Shown piece by piece: positions 9,413 through 17,836 of a stretch of DNA of 64,000 nucleotides. The position numbers and the translations under genes are program-made. Source of the stretch: Synechococcus sp. NOUM97013 (GTDB lineage Bacteria; Cyanobacteriota; Cyanobacteriia; PCC-6307; Cyanobiaceae). The number at the start of each line of letters is the position of its first letter. Position 1 is the first letter of the stretch. The stretch is from the NCBI RefSeq assembly GCF_014279815.1, contig NZ_CP047941.1:930001-994000 (forward strand), in the 5' to 3' direction. Under the pieces are notes generated by a model. It was not told where the DNA came from and searched no databases. It worked only from the letters and a program-made list of their open reading frames with translations.

Positions 9413-12400
9413 CGACAGCGGGCCTCGAGCAAGGGCTGATACAGCGCCGCAAAGGCTGTTTCAAACCTTGGATCCTGCAGCAGCAGTTGCGCGTCACAAC
9501 CGTCGCCGAAGCAAAGGCTCAGTTCGGACTGATCGCGCTCCGCCCAGAGGCTGAAGCCCCCTTGCCAGCGATTGGTGAAAGCCCGGTTCGCGGCGTCCTT
9601 GCCCTTCGCCAGCGACAGGGCTCGCGCCAGGCCGCTCTCTGGCGGAACGGGCCAGCACTGCTCCATGCCCTGTGTCGCCAGCCCCTGCAGCATCCCGATC
9701 TGATGCATCGCCTCGTCCGGTGTCATCGTCTGCCAGCGCATCGCGATCTGAAATTGATCCGCCTTGGCACTGCCTTCAGGCCTGCAGATCACGGCACTGC
9801 TGCAGGGGGCATCACCCAGCTGCACGCAGAGATGCTGAAGCCACGCCTGCAGCAGCGTTCTGGCGCGCAGTTTCGACGTGCTGATGTGCACGGCAATCTC
9901 GCCGGCCATCAGTTGGCTGGTGTTTAGCGGAGTGGTATCTGACTGGCGGTGATGCACCGGGCCGAGGCTGAACAGGGTTTGCTGCAGGTTCTGCCAGCGT
10001 TGTTCAAGCTTGTCCTGATCCAGTTGTGCCGCCGCGCCTGGAGGCATCAGGCCCTGGCCACAGCACCGCGCCCGCCAGTCCACGTGGTCGAGCTGCTCCC
10101 AGCGTGTGTCTGGATGGTCAGCGAGCTGATCCAGTTGTTCGGCCAACCGTTCCCTGATCAATTGATGGCGATTCAGCTCGTCCATCGACAGAGGCGAGAG
10201 ATCGTCGACCGCATCGCACCATTCGCCCGCTTCGATGCCCTGCCGTTTGAGCCAGTCGCTTTGAGGTGCGTGCAGCCAAAGGTTGAGGGTTTCGATCGCT
10301 TCAGGCTTGAGCACAGCCTTGGCCTGCATCTCCGCTTGTCGCCATTGCAAGGGCATCGCCAACCCCAAGCTGGGCCGCTGGGGTTGACCTTGCAGCTGCA
10401 CCTCGAGGTTTCGGCGCGCATCCAGCAGCCGACGGTCGCGAGAGATCGCAGCCGTTGTGGCTGTGGCTTGAAAATTGCCAGCATCCAGCGGATTGGCCGG
10501 TGGCTCGATCTTCAGCTCCTCCATGGCCTGGGTTCCCAGCTGCTCTTCCAGCAGGCTCAGCCACTGCTGGACGGGTGGACAAGGGGGAAGCGCGTCGCCG
10601 CGGCGTTCATCGCGACTGTTCCAGCTAATCAGCAGGTGTTGCCGCGCTGACATCAACGCCTCCAGCAACACGTAGCGGTCTTGATCGGTGCTGCTGGGAT
10701 CGCCGAGTCGCCGTTGCAGTTCCAACAGATGAAAACCTGCCCGCTCCTGATGGCGTGGGAACGACGCGGCGTCCAGTCCCATCAGCACGATCGCCCGGTG
10801 GGGAATGGCCCGCATCGGCTCCAAGGCGCTCACGGTCAGGGCCCCGCTGCGATGGCCAAACCGGCCGCTGTCTGCGGAGAGCGCTTCCTCCAGCACTTGG
10901 ATCACCACAGCCACATCCAAATGCAGGGAGCAATCAGCTGCCTTTTGTTGCCAGGTGTCCAGGCTTTGCTGGATCGCCTGCCATTCCCAGTCCCAATCTC
11001 CACCGTCGAGAAACAGATCCTGAAGCAGGCCCCGTAGACGTTCCACCCATACCGGACATGGCGCACTGACGCGTAATCGGCTGATCCAAGCCGCCAGGCG
11101 GTCCAGTAAGGGCCACCAGAGTTCCAGCTCCTGAAGGCTCACATCGGTTAATGCCGGTGCACAGTCACCCAAGGCCAGTCCCGGTTGCTCTGGAAGGGTG
11201 AGGCCCAGCAGCCAGCGGTCGAGGCACCATCGCAGGCTGTGGCTGTCGTCTCCCCTGCGCTCGCTGGCATCGAGGCCCCAGCGAAAGCCACTGCGCTGCA
11301 GCGCTGAGGTGATGGCCATCGCATCGTTGGAGCTGATGCTCTGCAGGGCCTGCAGCGCCGGATTGCCCAGCAGGGTTTCGAGTCCACTGGCGGTGAGCCG
11401 ATCGGCACTGAGACGCAGCAGGGTCATGAAAGCCTGCTGCAGCCCTGGGCAACTCTGCTGGCTGCGGTCGGTCAAGCGCCAGGGCAGGTCCACCCCGGTG
11501 GCATCCTGATCGGAGAACACCGAGGCCAGCAGCGGTGCATAACGCTCCACATCGGGTGTCATCACCAGAACATCGCGGGGCTGAAGGGTGGGATCGTCAG
11601 CCATCCAGCCGAGGATGCGGTCACGCACCAGCTGCACTTCCCGCCAGGGTCCTGCACAGCCCATGAATTGGAGCGATTGATCACGCTCAGGCATGAACAG
11701 CTGGCTTGGCTCAGCCTCTCCAGCGGCCAGCTGGCGCTGCAGCTGCTCCAGCAGGGTTGGAGCAGCGGGATCACCGTTGTTCATGGCGGTGGGATCGGCG
11801 AAGAGATCGCCCTGCTCCCAGCTGCCGAGCATGCAGTCACCGCTGCCCTCCAGCAGTAGCTGGAATTCAGCTCCCATGCGGCCCAGGATTCCCTCCAGGC
11901 GTGGGGCTTCGATCAGCCAAGAACCATTCGGTGAGTCCGTCCAGTTGTCGCCTAGCTGACGTCGGCGCCGTTGCGAGCGCTGCCAAAGATCCGGGCAGGG
12001 GGTCAGCAGGAAGAGTTCCACGCTGATGTGGCCAGCAAGGGCCTGCAACAGATTCACCTGAACCGGCGCCAGATTGCTGACGCCGAAAAGACGCAGGCGG
12101 GGCGGCAGAGGTTGAGCCGGCTGCTGGCCATTGCGCAGTTTCAGAACCGCCTGTTGCACCTGGAGGCCAAACGGTTGGCAGGGCAACTGCTTGGCGATGG
12201 CCCGGGCCAGAACGGGTTGCCATTGCAGTCCCTCAGGCAGCGTTGTGCCGCTCTCACCAGCCAGCCATTCGGCAAGTTCCTGCGGCCTATACAGCGCATA
12301 GTCGTCCATCGCATCGGCGAGGCCCCGCGCCAGTTGCCATTGGTCTCTGTTGAGCTGTCCAGGCGCGCTGTGATGGCGTTCCCACCACTGACGCAGGCTG

Positions 12401-12726
12401 GCGGCACTGTCGTGCTCCAGCAGGTCTGGCAACACTTTCAGAACGGTCCATACCAGGCGTTCCGCGCGCCATGGATCGTCACTGGCTTCGTCGGCACTGA
12501 GCACGGCGTGCACCAGTTGCCGCAGCCGGCTTCCTGGGAAAGGGAAACGCACCAAGGCGCTGATGCCATTGACGGCGGCGAGCTGCTCCCCCAGCCAGCG
12601 GCTTGTGGGCCAGGTGTTCACCACCACCTCGAGTTGTTCGAAGGGCCCCGGGGCGTCAAGCCTCAGCTCATGGGCCAGCAGCTGGGCCAGCAGCTCTGCC
12701 CGATTGCTGCGGTAAACCTTCAGCAA
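9409..12726 (-). CDS. recC: Exodeoxyribonuclease V subunit gamma (RecC)
   Basis: 1105 aa. It begins MLKVYRSNRAELLAQLLAHE, then has VVVNTWPTSRWLGEQLAA, the RecC N-terminal signature, with LFGVSNLAPVQVNLLQAL and VLVMTPDVERYAPLL further in. RecC is a dead helicase/nuclease fold that recognises Chi and holds the complex together. It is upstream of recB with a four-base overlap and itself overlaps the 3' end of the phosphatase gene by seven bases. Confidence 0.95.
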   Translation of the reverse strand: MLKVYRSNRAELLAQLLAHELRLDAPGPFEQLEVVVNTWPTSRWLGEQLAAVNGISALVRFPFPGSRLRQLVHAVLSADEASDDPWRAERLVWTVLKVLPDLLEHDSAASLRQWWERHHSAPGQLNRDQWQLARGLADAMDDYALYRPQELAEWLAGESGTTLPEGLQWQPVLARAIAKQLPCQPFGLQVQQAVLKLRNGQQPAQPLPPRLRLFGVSNLAPVQVNLLQALAGHISVELFLLTPCPDLWQRSQRRRRQLGDNWTDSPNGSWLIEAPRLEGILGRMGAEFQLLLEGSGDCMLGSWEQGDLFADPTAMNNGDPAAPTLLEQLQRQLAAGEAEPSQLFMPERDQSLQFMGCAGPWREVQLVRDRILGWMADDPTLQPRDVLVMTPDVERYAPLLASVFSDQDATGVDLPWRLTDRSQQSCPGLQQAFMTLLRLSADRLTASGLETLLGNPALQALQSISSNDAMAITSALQRSGFRWGLDASERRGDDSHSLRWCLDRWLLGLTLPEQPGLALGDCAPALTDVSLQELELWWPLLDRLAAWISRLRVSAPCPVWVERLRGLLQDLFLDGGDWDWEWQAIQQSLDTWQQKAADCSLHLDVAVVIQVLEEALSADSGRFGHRSGALTVSALEPMRAIPHRAIVLMGLDAASFPRHQERAGFHLLELQRRLGDPSSTDQDRYVLLEALMSARQHLLISWNSRDERRGDALPPCPPVQQWLSLLEEQLGTQAMEELKIEPPANPLDAGNFQATATTAAISRDRRLLDARRNLEVQLQGQPQRPSLGLAMPLQWRQAEMQAKAVLKPEAIETLNLWLHAPQSDWLKRQGIEAGEWCDAVDDLSPLSMDELNRHQLIRERLAEQLDQLADHPDTRWEQLDHVDWRARCCGQGLMPPGAAAQLDQDKLEQRWQNLQQTLFSLGPVHHRQSDTTPLNTSQLMAGEIAVHISTSKLRARTLLQAWLQHLCVQLGDAPCSSAVICRPEGSAKADQFQIAMRWQTMTPDEAMHQIGMLQGLATQGMEQCWPVPPESGLARALSLAKGKDAANRAFTNRWQGGFSLWAERDQSELSLCFGDGCDAQLLLQDPRFETAFAALYQPLLEARCR

Positions 12727-13376
12727 GGCACCCCGGTGGTCAGGGGCCGCTGTGGGCGATGGACGGCTTGGTCCTCGGGCTGTCCGATCACTTGCACAAC
12801 GGCACGGGTTTCAGGGCAAAACGCTGTGAGCAAGCCTCCATAGACCGCGCCCGTGTCGATCATCACGATCTGGCCACGATGTTCCACCGCAGGTCGGGGG
12901 GTATGCCCCACCACGACTGTTCCGTAACGGCCGTCGTAACGCTCCCAGAACGACTCACGCACATCCAGATCCGGTTGGCCTTGCTCGTCGAAACCGGCAT
13001 GGGTGGCCACCCATCCATGGCCGCGATACACGCTTGGAAGTGTGCTGAGTCGTTGCAACCATTCCCGCGTCTGTTCCTCTCCGAGCTGGCGGTAGGTCTC
13101 GATGGTCAGCAGATCAGCGCAGCTTGCTGTTGGCCCTGCCTTGAGACTGTCGATCAAGGTCTGCTCGTGGTTGCCCCGCAGCCAGGTGGCGCGTCCACTG
13201 CTCACCAGATTCCAAACGCGATGGATGCAATCCGCGATGTTCGGGCCTCTGTTGATCACATCACCGCAGAACACCAAATGATCCGTGGTGGGAAGCACCG
13301 CCAGCAGACGCTCCAACGCGTCATCGCAACCGTGAACGTCGCCAATCACCCAGTGGTGGCCGCGGGGGGACGCCAT
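12720..13376 (-). CDS. PPP-family metallophosphoesterase (protein Ser/Thr phosphatase or ApaH-like)
   Basis: 218 aa from the ATG at 13376. The three PPP signatures are present: GDVHG (12-16), GDVINRGPN (about 40-48) and GNHEQ (about 72-76), plus VVVGHTPRP and a late MIDTGAVYGG with the final metal/active-site positions. Substrate could be a phosphoprotein or a dinucleoside polyphosphate. An in-frame GTG at 13436 would add 20 residues (DISEKPRQAV...), but the first residues of the domain fit the shorter start. Overlap with recC suggests co-transcription with recCBD. Confidence 0.88.
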   Translation of the reverse strand: MASPRGHHWVIGDVHGCDDALERLLAVLPTTDHLVFCGDVINRGPNIADCIHRVWNLVSSGRATWLRGNHEQTLIDSLKAGPTASCADLLTIETYRQLGEEQTREWLQRLSTLPSVYRGHGWVATHAGFDEQGQPDLDVRESFWERYDGRYGTVVVGHTPRPAVEHRGQIVMIDTGAVYGGLLTAFCPETRAVVQVIGQPEDQAVHRPQRPLTTGVPC

Positions 13377-13463
13377 TGCGATTGCTTCGCTCCGGAGGAT
13401 CTGAACTGCCTGGCGAGGCTTTTCAGAAATATCCACTACGTTAAAGCCCCGCTAAGCCGAGCC

Positions 13464-13709
13464 ATGGACCCTCGTTCATTGTCACCCTTGCGCCGGGTTC
13501 AGTTGCTTGTGCAAGCGCTCGACGGCGCTAAAAAAACGAACGAGGCTCTTGCACACTGCACGGACGGTGAAGAGATGCTGGACGTGCTGCTGGGCGCGTC
13601 TCAAAAGCTGGGGCTAGGTCTGACGCGGGAACAGCTGCGCAACACACCGCCAATTCGCGACTGGGTGTGGTGGAAAAACAAAGAAGCCCTGGTCACGATT
13701 GGTAATTAA
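13464..13709 (+). CDS. Nif11-like small protein
   Basis: 81 aa. The helical middle (VQLLVQALDGAKKTNEALAH through LLGASQKLGLGLT) resembles the Nif11 leader-like helix pair, and the tail carries NTPPIRDWVWWKNKEALV. It is divergent from the phosphatase gene. Nif11 domains occur in nitrogen-fixation-linked small proteins and as leader peptides of prochlorosin-type lanthipeptides; this protein has no Cys-rich core, so a free-standing role is likelier. The Nif11 assignment is weaker here than for the proteins at 44.3 and 45.9 kb. Confidence 0.65.
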   Translation: MDPRSLSPLRRVQLLVQALDGAKKTNEALAHCTDGEEMLDVLLGASQKLGLGLTREQLRNTPPIRDWVWWKNKEALVTIGN

Positions 13710-13715
13710 TCGCGC

Positions 13716-13744
13716 GTTCATCGGATTCAATGAATCCGATGAAC
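13716..13744. terminator. Perfect 14-bp inverted repeat after the Nif11-like gene
   Basis: Arms GTTCATCGGATTCA and TGAATCCGATGAAC are exact complements around a single central A, starting 6 bases past the stop codon. A one-base loop would open to a small loop in RNA, giving about 12 paired bases. No T-run follows, so this is either a 3' stabilising hairpin, an imperfect terminator, or a protein-binding palindrome. Confidence 0.55.
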
Positions 13745-13821
13745 AGCATCACTATCTCGTGTCGCACTCTTGCTGAAGTGCAATACATTGGCCATACTCA
13801 ATAAGCTTTTTGTTTTTTGGA

Positions 13822-15156
13822 ATGTCCAGAGAAGTTCCCATATTTGTGAAGCCTACAAATCCATACTATCTTTTGATCGAAATATATTCTGGGACCCAGA
13901 TTCAGGCCGGAGAAGTTGTTGACGGCATACCGATTGGACCTGGCGTGCAGGCACAAAACCTTGATCTGAAGGGGGCTTATCTCCAAGGAGGTTTCCTTGC
14001 ATTCAGTGATTTCTCCGGGAGCAATCTTGATGATGTGAACCTGCAGGCGGGTTCGATTTCTTACGGAGATTTCAGTGATGTCTCCTTTCGGAATGCCTTG
14101 TTGTCGATCACGTCATTCGCGCAGGCGGATCTCGCGGGAGCTGATCTGCGCGCAGCTCAGATGGTGTTGATGGATAACGCCAGTGTTGATCTTCGAAGTG
14201 CCGACCTCCGTGGCGCCGAAATTGTTGGAAGCACTTTTGATTTCGGTAATCTGAGGAACGCCAATTTCACTGATTCAATTATTCAGAACACTGGATTTCA
14301 ATTCTCCGACCTGCGCGGGACCAGTTTTCAAGGTGTTGTGCTCAGCGGATGCACATTTTATGGGACCAAGTTTGATCGAGACACGTTCAAAGGCGCGATT
14401 TTTGATGAAACAATCCTGCCCAATGGCAGCGTTCTGAGCTCTTTCAATCATCCACAGGATCAGGTGTTGTTTGGTGCGAAAGACTCGGTTCTGGAAGTGG
14501 ATCCTGACAGTGTGGTCTACACCGCCGCACTGCAAGAGCAAACACCTGGACGGTTCGCCTATGGAACCAGATTTGGCGGCCTGGAGTTGGTCTCTGGTAC
14601 CAGTGCACGTGGACTCAATCTCTCTGGGCTCAACCTCAGTGATCTCTCACTCGACGGCAGCGATTTTCGTGATGTTGATCTCACTGGTGCTGATCTGGGT
14701 GGAACATCGTTTGTCGCATCACAGTTGGATGACCTAATTGCAATTGGTGCTGACTTTGTCAATGGGTCGATCTCAGGTTCTTCAGCTCAGGGCGCTGTTT
14801 TTGACGACACCAACTGGAATTTCTCCAGTCTGGCCAACGCTGATCTCGTGGACGCCAGTTTTTTAAATGCTGATCTTCGCTTCACCAACTTACTGGCCAC
14901 GGATTTCAGGAATGCGGATCTCAGAGGTGCGAATCTCACAGACGCCAATGCCATCAATTGTGATTTTCGTGGCGCGGATTTGCGTGGGGCGAACCTGACC
15001 AACCTTGATTTAACTGACGCCGATCTTCGTGGTGCCTTGACGGATGCGTCGACGATCTTCTGCAATACCGTGATGCCTGACGGCTCAGTTGAGGACCCCA
15101 TCAACGGTCTTTGTCCTGGTCAGCCCACCTTCGTATTTGATCCAGTTCCGATGTGA
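13822..15156 (+). CDS. Pentapeptide-repeat protein, two lobes
   Basis: 444 aa from the ATG at 13822 (a TTG at 13810 would add four residues; neither has a clear Shine-Dalgarno site). After about 40 non-repeat residues it consists of A(D/N)LXX-type pentapeptides (for example ADLAGADLRAAQ, ADLRGANLTDAN), which build a right-handed beta-helix. Two repeat blocks (about 45-195 and 250-420) each close with a similar cap: FDETILPNGSVLSS at the end of the first and FCNTVMPDGSVEDP at the end of the second, suggesting an internal duplication. No signal peptide. Function unknown; DNA-mimic and regulatory roles are known for some family members. Confidence 0.9.
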   Translation: MSREVPIFVKPTNPYYLLIEIYSGTQIQAGEVVDGIPIGPGVQAQNLDLKGAYLQGGFLAFSDFSGSNLDDVNLQAGSISYGDFSDVSFRNALLSITSFAQADLAGADLRAAQMVLMDNASVDLRSADLRGAEIVGSTFDFGNLRNANFTDSIIQNTGFQFSDLRGTSFQGVVLSGCTFYGTKFDRDTFKGAIFDETILPNGSVLSSFNHPQDQVLFGAKDSVLEVDPDSVVYTAALQEQTPGRFAYGTRFGGLELVSGTSARGLNLSGLNLSDLSLDGSDFRDVDLTGADLGGTSFVASQLDDLIAIGADFVNGSISGSSAQGAVFDDTNWNFSSLANADLVDASFLNADLRFTNLLATDFRNADLRGANLTDANAINCDFRGADLRGANLTNLDLTDADLRGALTDASTIFCNTVMPDGSVEDPINGLCPGQPTFVFDPVPM

Positions 15157-15219
15157 ACGTTGAAGGCGCCTGATGTGGCTCTCTGATGCCATCTCCGTTG
15201 ACGCCTGATGACTCATGGG

Positions 15220-15256
15220 CTCCCATCGGTAACCCTTGCTGATGGGAGTTTTTGTT
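15220..15256 (+). terminator. Rho-independent terminator after the pentapeptide-repeat gene
   Basis: CTCCCATC pairs with GATGGGAG around a 13-base loop, followed directly by TTTTTGTT. It lies about 65 bases past the stop codon of the pentapeptide-repeat gene. Confidence 0.85.
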
Positions 15257-15497
15257 ATGGCATCCCTAGGGGGATCACATCATCTTGATGATTCTGCGTT
15301 CGGTTCAATCTGATCACGTTGTTGTCGGATCTCTTGTTTGAGCCTCCTTCGTGGTGGGCTGATGAGCAGCTGAATCCACATGGATGCATGAACCACTCCA
15401 CTTCGAATCACGATGGGTTGCCTGCCGTACAGACATCAGACGTCACGGCGAGCATGCCCAGTGTTGCTTGATCGGATCTGACTGCCCTGGACTCGCT
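15257..15497. other. Intergenic, no gene seen
   Basis: About 240 bases between the terminator and a small minus-strand ORF. Frames are broken or poor in typical codon usage; no motif stands out. Confidence 0.4.
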
Positions 15498-15644
15498 TTA
15501 GTCGCGGCGCTGGGAATTACTCGGCTGCTCCACGGATGTTGGCGCCGACTCCTCAAGCCCAAGATTCAGCTCACCAATCCAAGCGACGATCCCAATCAGG
15601 CCAAGAATGCTGCCGATCAGCACAACCAGTCGATTGACGGTCAT
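15498..15644 (-). CDS. Single-span membrane microprotein, 48 aa
   Basis: ATG at 15644 preceded by AAGGA five bases away. The protein starts MTVNRLVVLIGSILGLIGIV, one clear transmembrane helix (about 5-25), then an acidic, polar tail (LGLEESAPTS... ending NSQRRD). Good ribosome site, a hydrophobic helix and a sensible length argue for a real gene. Topology is probably N-in with the tail outside; no family recognised. Confidence 0.6.
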   Translation of the reverse strand: MTVNRLVVLIGSILGLIGIVAWIGELNLGLEESAPTSVEQPSNSQRRD

Positions 15645-16020
15645 GGTTCCTTTGTCATGGACTTGACCCTAATGGGTTGTGGACTTTGTTTGTGCTTTGT
15701 TCTTCTTGGTTGTGTTCTGGTCGCTGGACGCCGCTGAGTGCTTCGCTCATGACAACAGGGTTGGACCGTCGCGTGGATCGTTGTTGATCGGGCAAAGTTA
15801 TTGGCTCGCGTGCCTGGCTCGGTTGGTCAACGACACTGATGGCGACTCAGCATGTCACTACCTTTCTTCAAGGATCTGAATAAAAAGCGTATCCACGAGA
15901 TACGAAATTCCAAAAAAAATTCCAAATTCGTGCACTTGTTGATACAGAAGCACTTGCGGGCTGATGGCCCAATGTCATGTTGTTGTCGTTGATTCATTCG
16001 GCCCCCCACCCACCCACCCA
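15645..16020. other. Intergenic, no convincing gene
   Basis: About 375 bases upstream of the DUF4278 gene. It contains an A/T-rich stretch (about 15870-15930) and a C-rich tract with four CCCA-type units just before the ATG at 16021. A 5' regulatory role is possible; no box recognised. Confidence 0.35.
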
Positions 16021-16173
16021 ATGACGACTTGCATTTATCGCGGCATTCGCTATCAAACAGCGCAAACACCCACCAAGGCTCAAGTGCTGTCTTTTGAGCG
16101 CAAGACCTATCAAGAGAATGTGGAGGCGGCTCGCCAACAGTTGACCAAGACCTACCGCATGGTCAAGTACTGA
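16021..16173 (+). CDS. DUF4278 small protein, 50 aa
   Basis: The protein begins MTTCIYRGIRYQTAQTPT, matching the short DUF4278 pattern of cyanobacteria (hydrophobic-YRG-x-x-Y near the N-terminus), and ends LTKTYRMVKY. In-frame codons extend upstream to 15964, but the family pattern begins at this ATG. Function unknown. It is followed by a strong hairpin. Confidence 0.75.
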   Translation: MTTCIYRGIRYQTAQTPTKAQVLSFERKTYQENVEAARQQLTKTYRMVKY

Positions 16174-16184
16174 TTCATCAGGTC

Positions 16185-16218
16185 AGAAGAGGGGGAGACT
16201 GTTCCAACCCCCTCTTCT
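16185..16218 (+). terminator. GC-rich hairpin, probable terminator of the DUF4278 gene
   Basis: AGAAGAGGGGG pairs with CCCCCTCTTCT (11 bp) around a 12-base loop, 11 bases past the stop codon. Only a weak T content follows, so termination is likely but not of the classic U-run kind. Confidence 0.7.
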
Positions 16219-16712
16219 GTCAAGGGTTTAACCCTGTCTTCAAATCAGTTGATACGCCAGAATTGTGGTTTGTCCTCTGATATTTTTGGACGTGCGTGCT
16301 GATATAAACACCTGATCCCAATCAGAATCTTTCGTTTTAGAGAGATATCTTCTCTGTTCAAGCATGCTGAGTGCATCACGTTGATTGCTTGTCTTGCTGA
16401 TTTGCATTATCAATGCAGCTCAGACCTTTTTGAGCAATTAGCTCACTGTTGGTGTTCAGAGAAAGATGAAATTTCAACTTGTCGGTTTTGATTCCTGGAC
16501 GTTTCAGTTGGTCTTCTGTGGGAGCTTGTTGGTTCTTGAAGCTGAACGCGATGGGGTTTTGCTCAGCACGATCCTGCAGCCGATGGACTGTACGCGCACG
16601 CGTATTCACGAGCTGATTCGCCAACCGTCGTGCACATTGGCCAATCATTGACCGCTCGACCTGTTTCCGGCCTCTGTCGCTAGGCCTCAGTTGAGCGATC
16701 AGCGATTGAGGC
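16219..16712. other. Intergenic stretch with two weak overlapping ORFs
   Basis: About 490 bases. A plus ORF (16466-16651, starting MKFQLVGFDSWTF) and an antiparallel minus ORF (16376-16648) cover the same bases; neither has a recognisable domain or a strong ribosome site, so I call neither. A short near-palindrome AGAGAGATATCTTCTCT lies near 16336. Confidence 0.35.
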
Positions 16713-16844
16713 TCAAAGTCCGGGATACGCGTTGGCCAGCCCCCAGGTTGCAAGCGCTGTGATGCAGGCAAAGGTCAGTGCAGCCCATGCGGCCGTGCTT
16801 GAACTGGTGCTTTGCGAGAGAGGGAGCTGGAGTTTGCGTGCCAT
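16713..16844 (-). CDS. Single-span membrane microprotein, 43 aa
   Basis: Starts MARKLQLPLSQSTSSS with a basic, Ser-rich head, followed by one hydrophobic helix (AAWAALTFACITALATWGLA) and ends NAYPGL. The frame extends upstream to 17042, but that extension looks non-coding. Typical of the tiny single-helix proteins of picocyanobacteria; no named family. No clear Shine-Dalgarno site. Confidence 0.5.
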   Translation of the reverse strand: MARKLQLPLSQSTSSSTAAWAALTFACITALATWGLANAYPGL

Positions 16845-17097
16845 CCGTTCAAGCCTGCTCTGACTTCTTGATGTCCTAGGTAGACCGACGATGTCCACTG
16901 ATGTTGGTAAATCCACACCAGTCGGTGTCTTGCTCAGACGTTTGCTTGCTTCAGAAAAATGCTTTTTTGAATGGTATTGATGAATGCTGAATTGGTATAG
17001 GTAGATATTCTCGACCAGTGCTGTTGGTTGTGATTGCTGCATCTTTTAATCAAGTTGATCGATTATCAAGAGATTTCATCGCTCTTGATCAATGGAA

Positions 17098-17187
17098 ATG
17101 ATCACGATTGCCATTCTTTCGCTTCTCGTAGGTTCCTCGTCTTTGGCTGCGTATCGCCTCACACCGAAGAAGGAGGCCAACCAATGA
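17098..17187 (+). CDS. Microprotein A of an overlapping pair, 29 aa
   Basis: ATG ATC ACG at 17098 (an in-frame ATG at 17092 would add two residues) encodes a hydrophobic segment ITIAILSLLVGSSSLAAYRL and a charged end TPKKEANQ. Its TGA (17185-17187) overlaps the ATG of the next microprotein by four bases, and its last codons contain that gene's AGGAGG ribosome site. Small membrane protein, function unknown. Confidence 0.55.
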   Translation: MITIAILSLLVGSSSLAAYRLTPKKEANQ

Positions 17188-17267
17188 CTTACACCGCTAC
17201 CTCGCTTGCGATTGCTTTTGTCGTCACTAGTTTCTGTTACTGGTTGATGATGCCGCTGATGCGATAG
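17184..17267 (+). CDS. Microprotein B of an overlapping pair, 27 aa
   Basis: ATG at 17184 has a strong AGGAGG eight bases upstream. The product is MTYTATSLAIAFVVTSFCYW plus LMMPLMR: one transmembrane helix with a short basic C-terminus. It shares an ATGA overlap with microprotein A, so the two are probably translated in a coupled way. The pattern of two tiny membrane proteins from one message suggests subunits of a small membrane assembly; that is inference. Confidence 0.62.
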   Translation: MTYTATSLAIAFVVTSFCYWLMMPLMR

Positions 17268-17358
17268 CGGATGGTTCGGATAGCTTGGTCAGGATGGTTC
17301 TAATCCATGAATCATCCTGCCAATGAATCGAGGGTGTTCCCTCGGTATGTATGTCCAG

Positions 17359-17496
17359 TCAGTGTTCATTGAATGCAAGTGATGCATCGACTGGTTCGCT
17401 GAACTGCGCTGATCCCATCACAGAGGCCAAGATGGCGATGTGCCTTTCATTCGGATCGAGGGGAGCCGTAATGTCCGCTTGTTCTGCGCTGGTCAT
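17359..17496 (-). CDS. Possible small protein, 45 aa
   Basis: From ATG at 17496 the frame reads MTSAEQADITAPLDPNERHI then AILASVMGSAQFSEPVDASL and AFNEH, an acidic, soluble-looking sequence with protein-like composition. There is no clear ribosome site and no recognised family. Listed as a weak candidate only. Confidence 0.3.
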   Translation of the reverse strand: MTSAEQADITAPLDPNERHIAILASVMGSAQFSEPVDASLAFNEH

Positions 17497-17644
17497 GCGT
17501 ACTTGAAAAGCAGTTATAGAGCTCCGTTTGGACATCACGAGGCAACAGTCGTGCCTGATGTTCATCCCAGCGAATATTTAGAGAATCGTTTGCATTCATT
17601 GGCTGTGATCAAACTGAATGCCACCTGCGAGGGCTTTTGAACAC

Positions 17645-17673
17645 AAAAAAGCCCAGTCTTTGACTGGGCTTTT
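17645..17673 (-). terminator. Terminator of tRNA-Ser (possibly bidirectional)
   Basis: AGCCCAGTC and GACTGGGCT pair around a three-base loop. On the minus strand six T follow the hairpin; on the plus strand four T follow. It lies just downstream of the minus-strand tRNA. Confidence 0.85.
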
Positions 17674-17676
17674 AAA

Positions 17677-17763
17677 CGGAGAGGGTGGGATTCGAACCCA
17701 CGGTGCCCGTGAAGACACGCTGGTTTTCAAGACCAGAGCCATAAACCACTCGACCACCTCTCC
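17677..17763 (-). tRNA. tRNA-Ser, anticodon UGA
   Basis: 87 bases. Acceptor arms GGAGAGG and CCTCTCC pair, the anticodon loop reads CTTGAAA inside the stem CTGGT/ACCAG giving TGA, a long variable arm typical of serine tRNA follows, and the T-loop GGTTCGAATCC is intact. It reads UCA-family serine codons. No integrase gene or repeated tRNA fragment was seen nearby. Confidence 0.95.
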
Positions 17764-17836
17764 AGGTTGCGGTGCGTTGCTGCGGTCCGTGACGCCACTT
17801 TATAAGGAGCCGCCCCTTGGGGCGACTCCATCGTGA

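Noticed and set aside
16376-16771. Antiparallel ORFs at 16.4-16.8 kb
   Set aside because: Both strands are open but neither shows a family, a ribosome site or convincing codon use.
17677-17763. tRNA-Ser as integration site of a genomic island
   Set aside because: No integrase gene, no repeat of the tRNA 3' end and no phage genes were seen in the flanking sequence.
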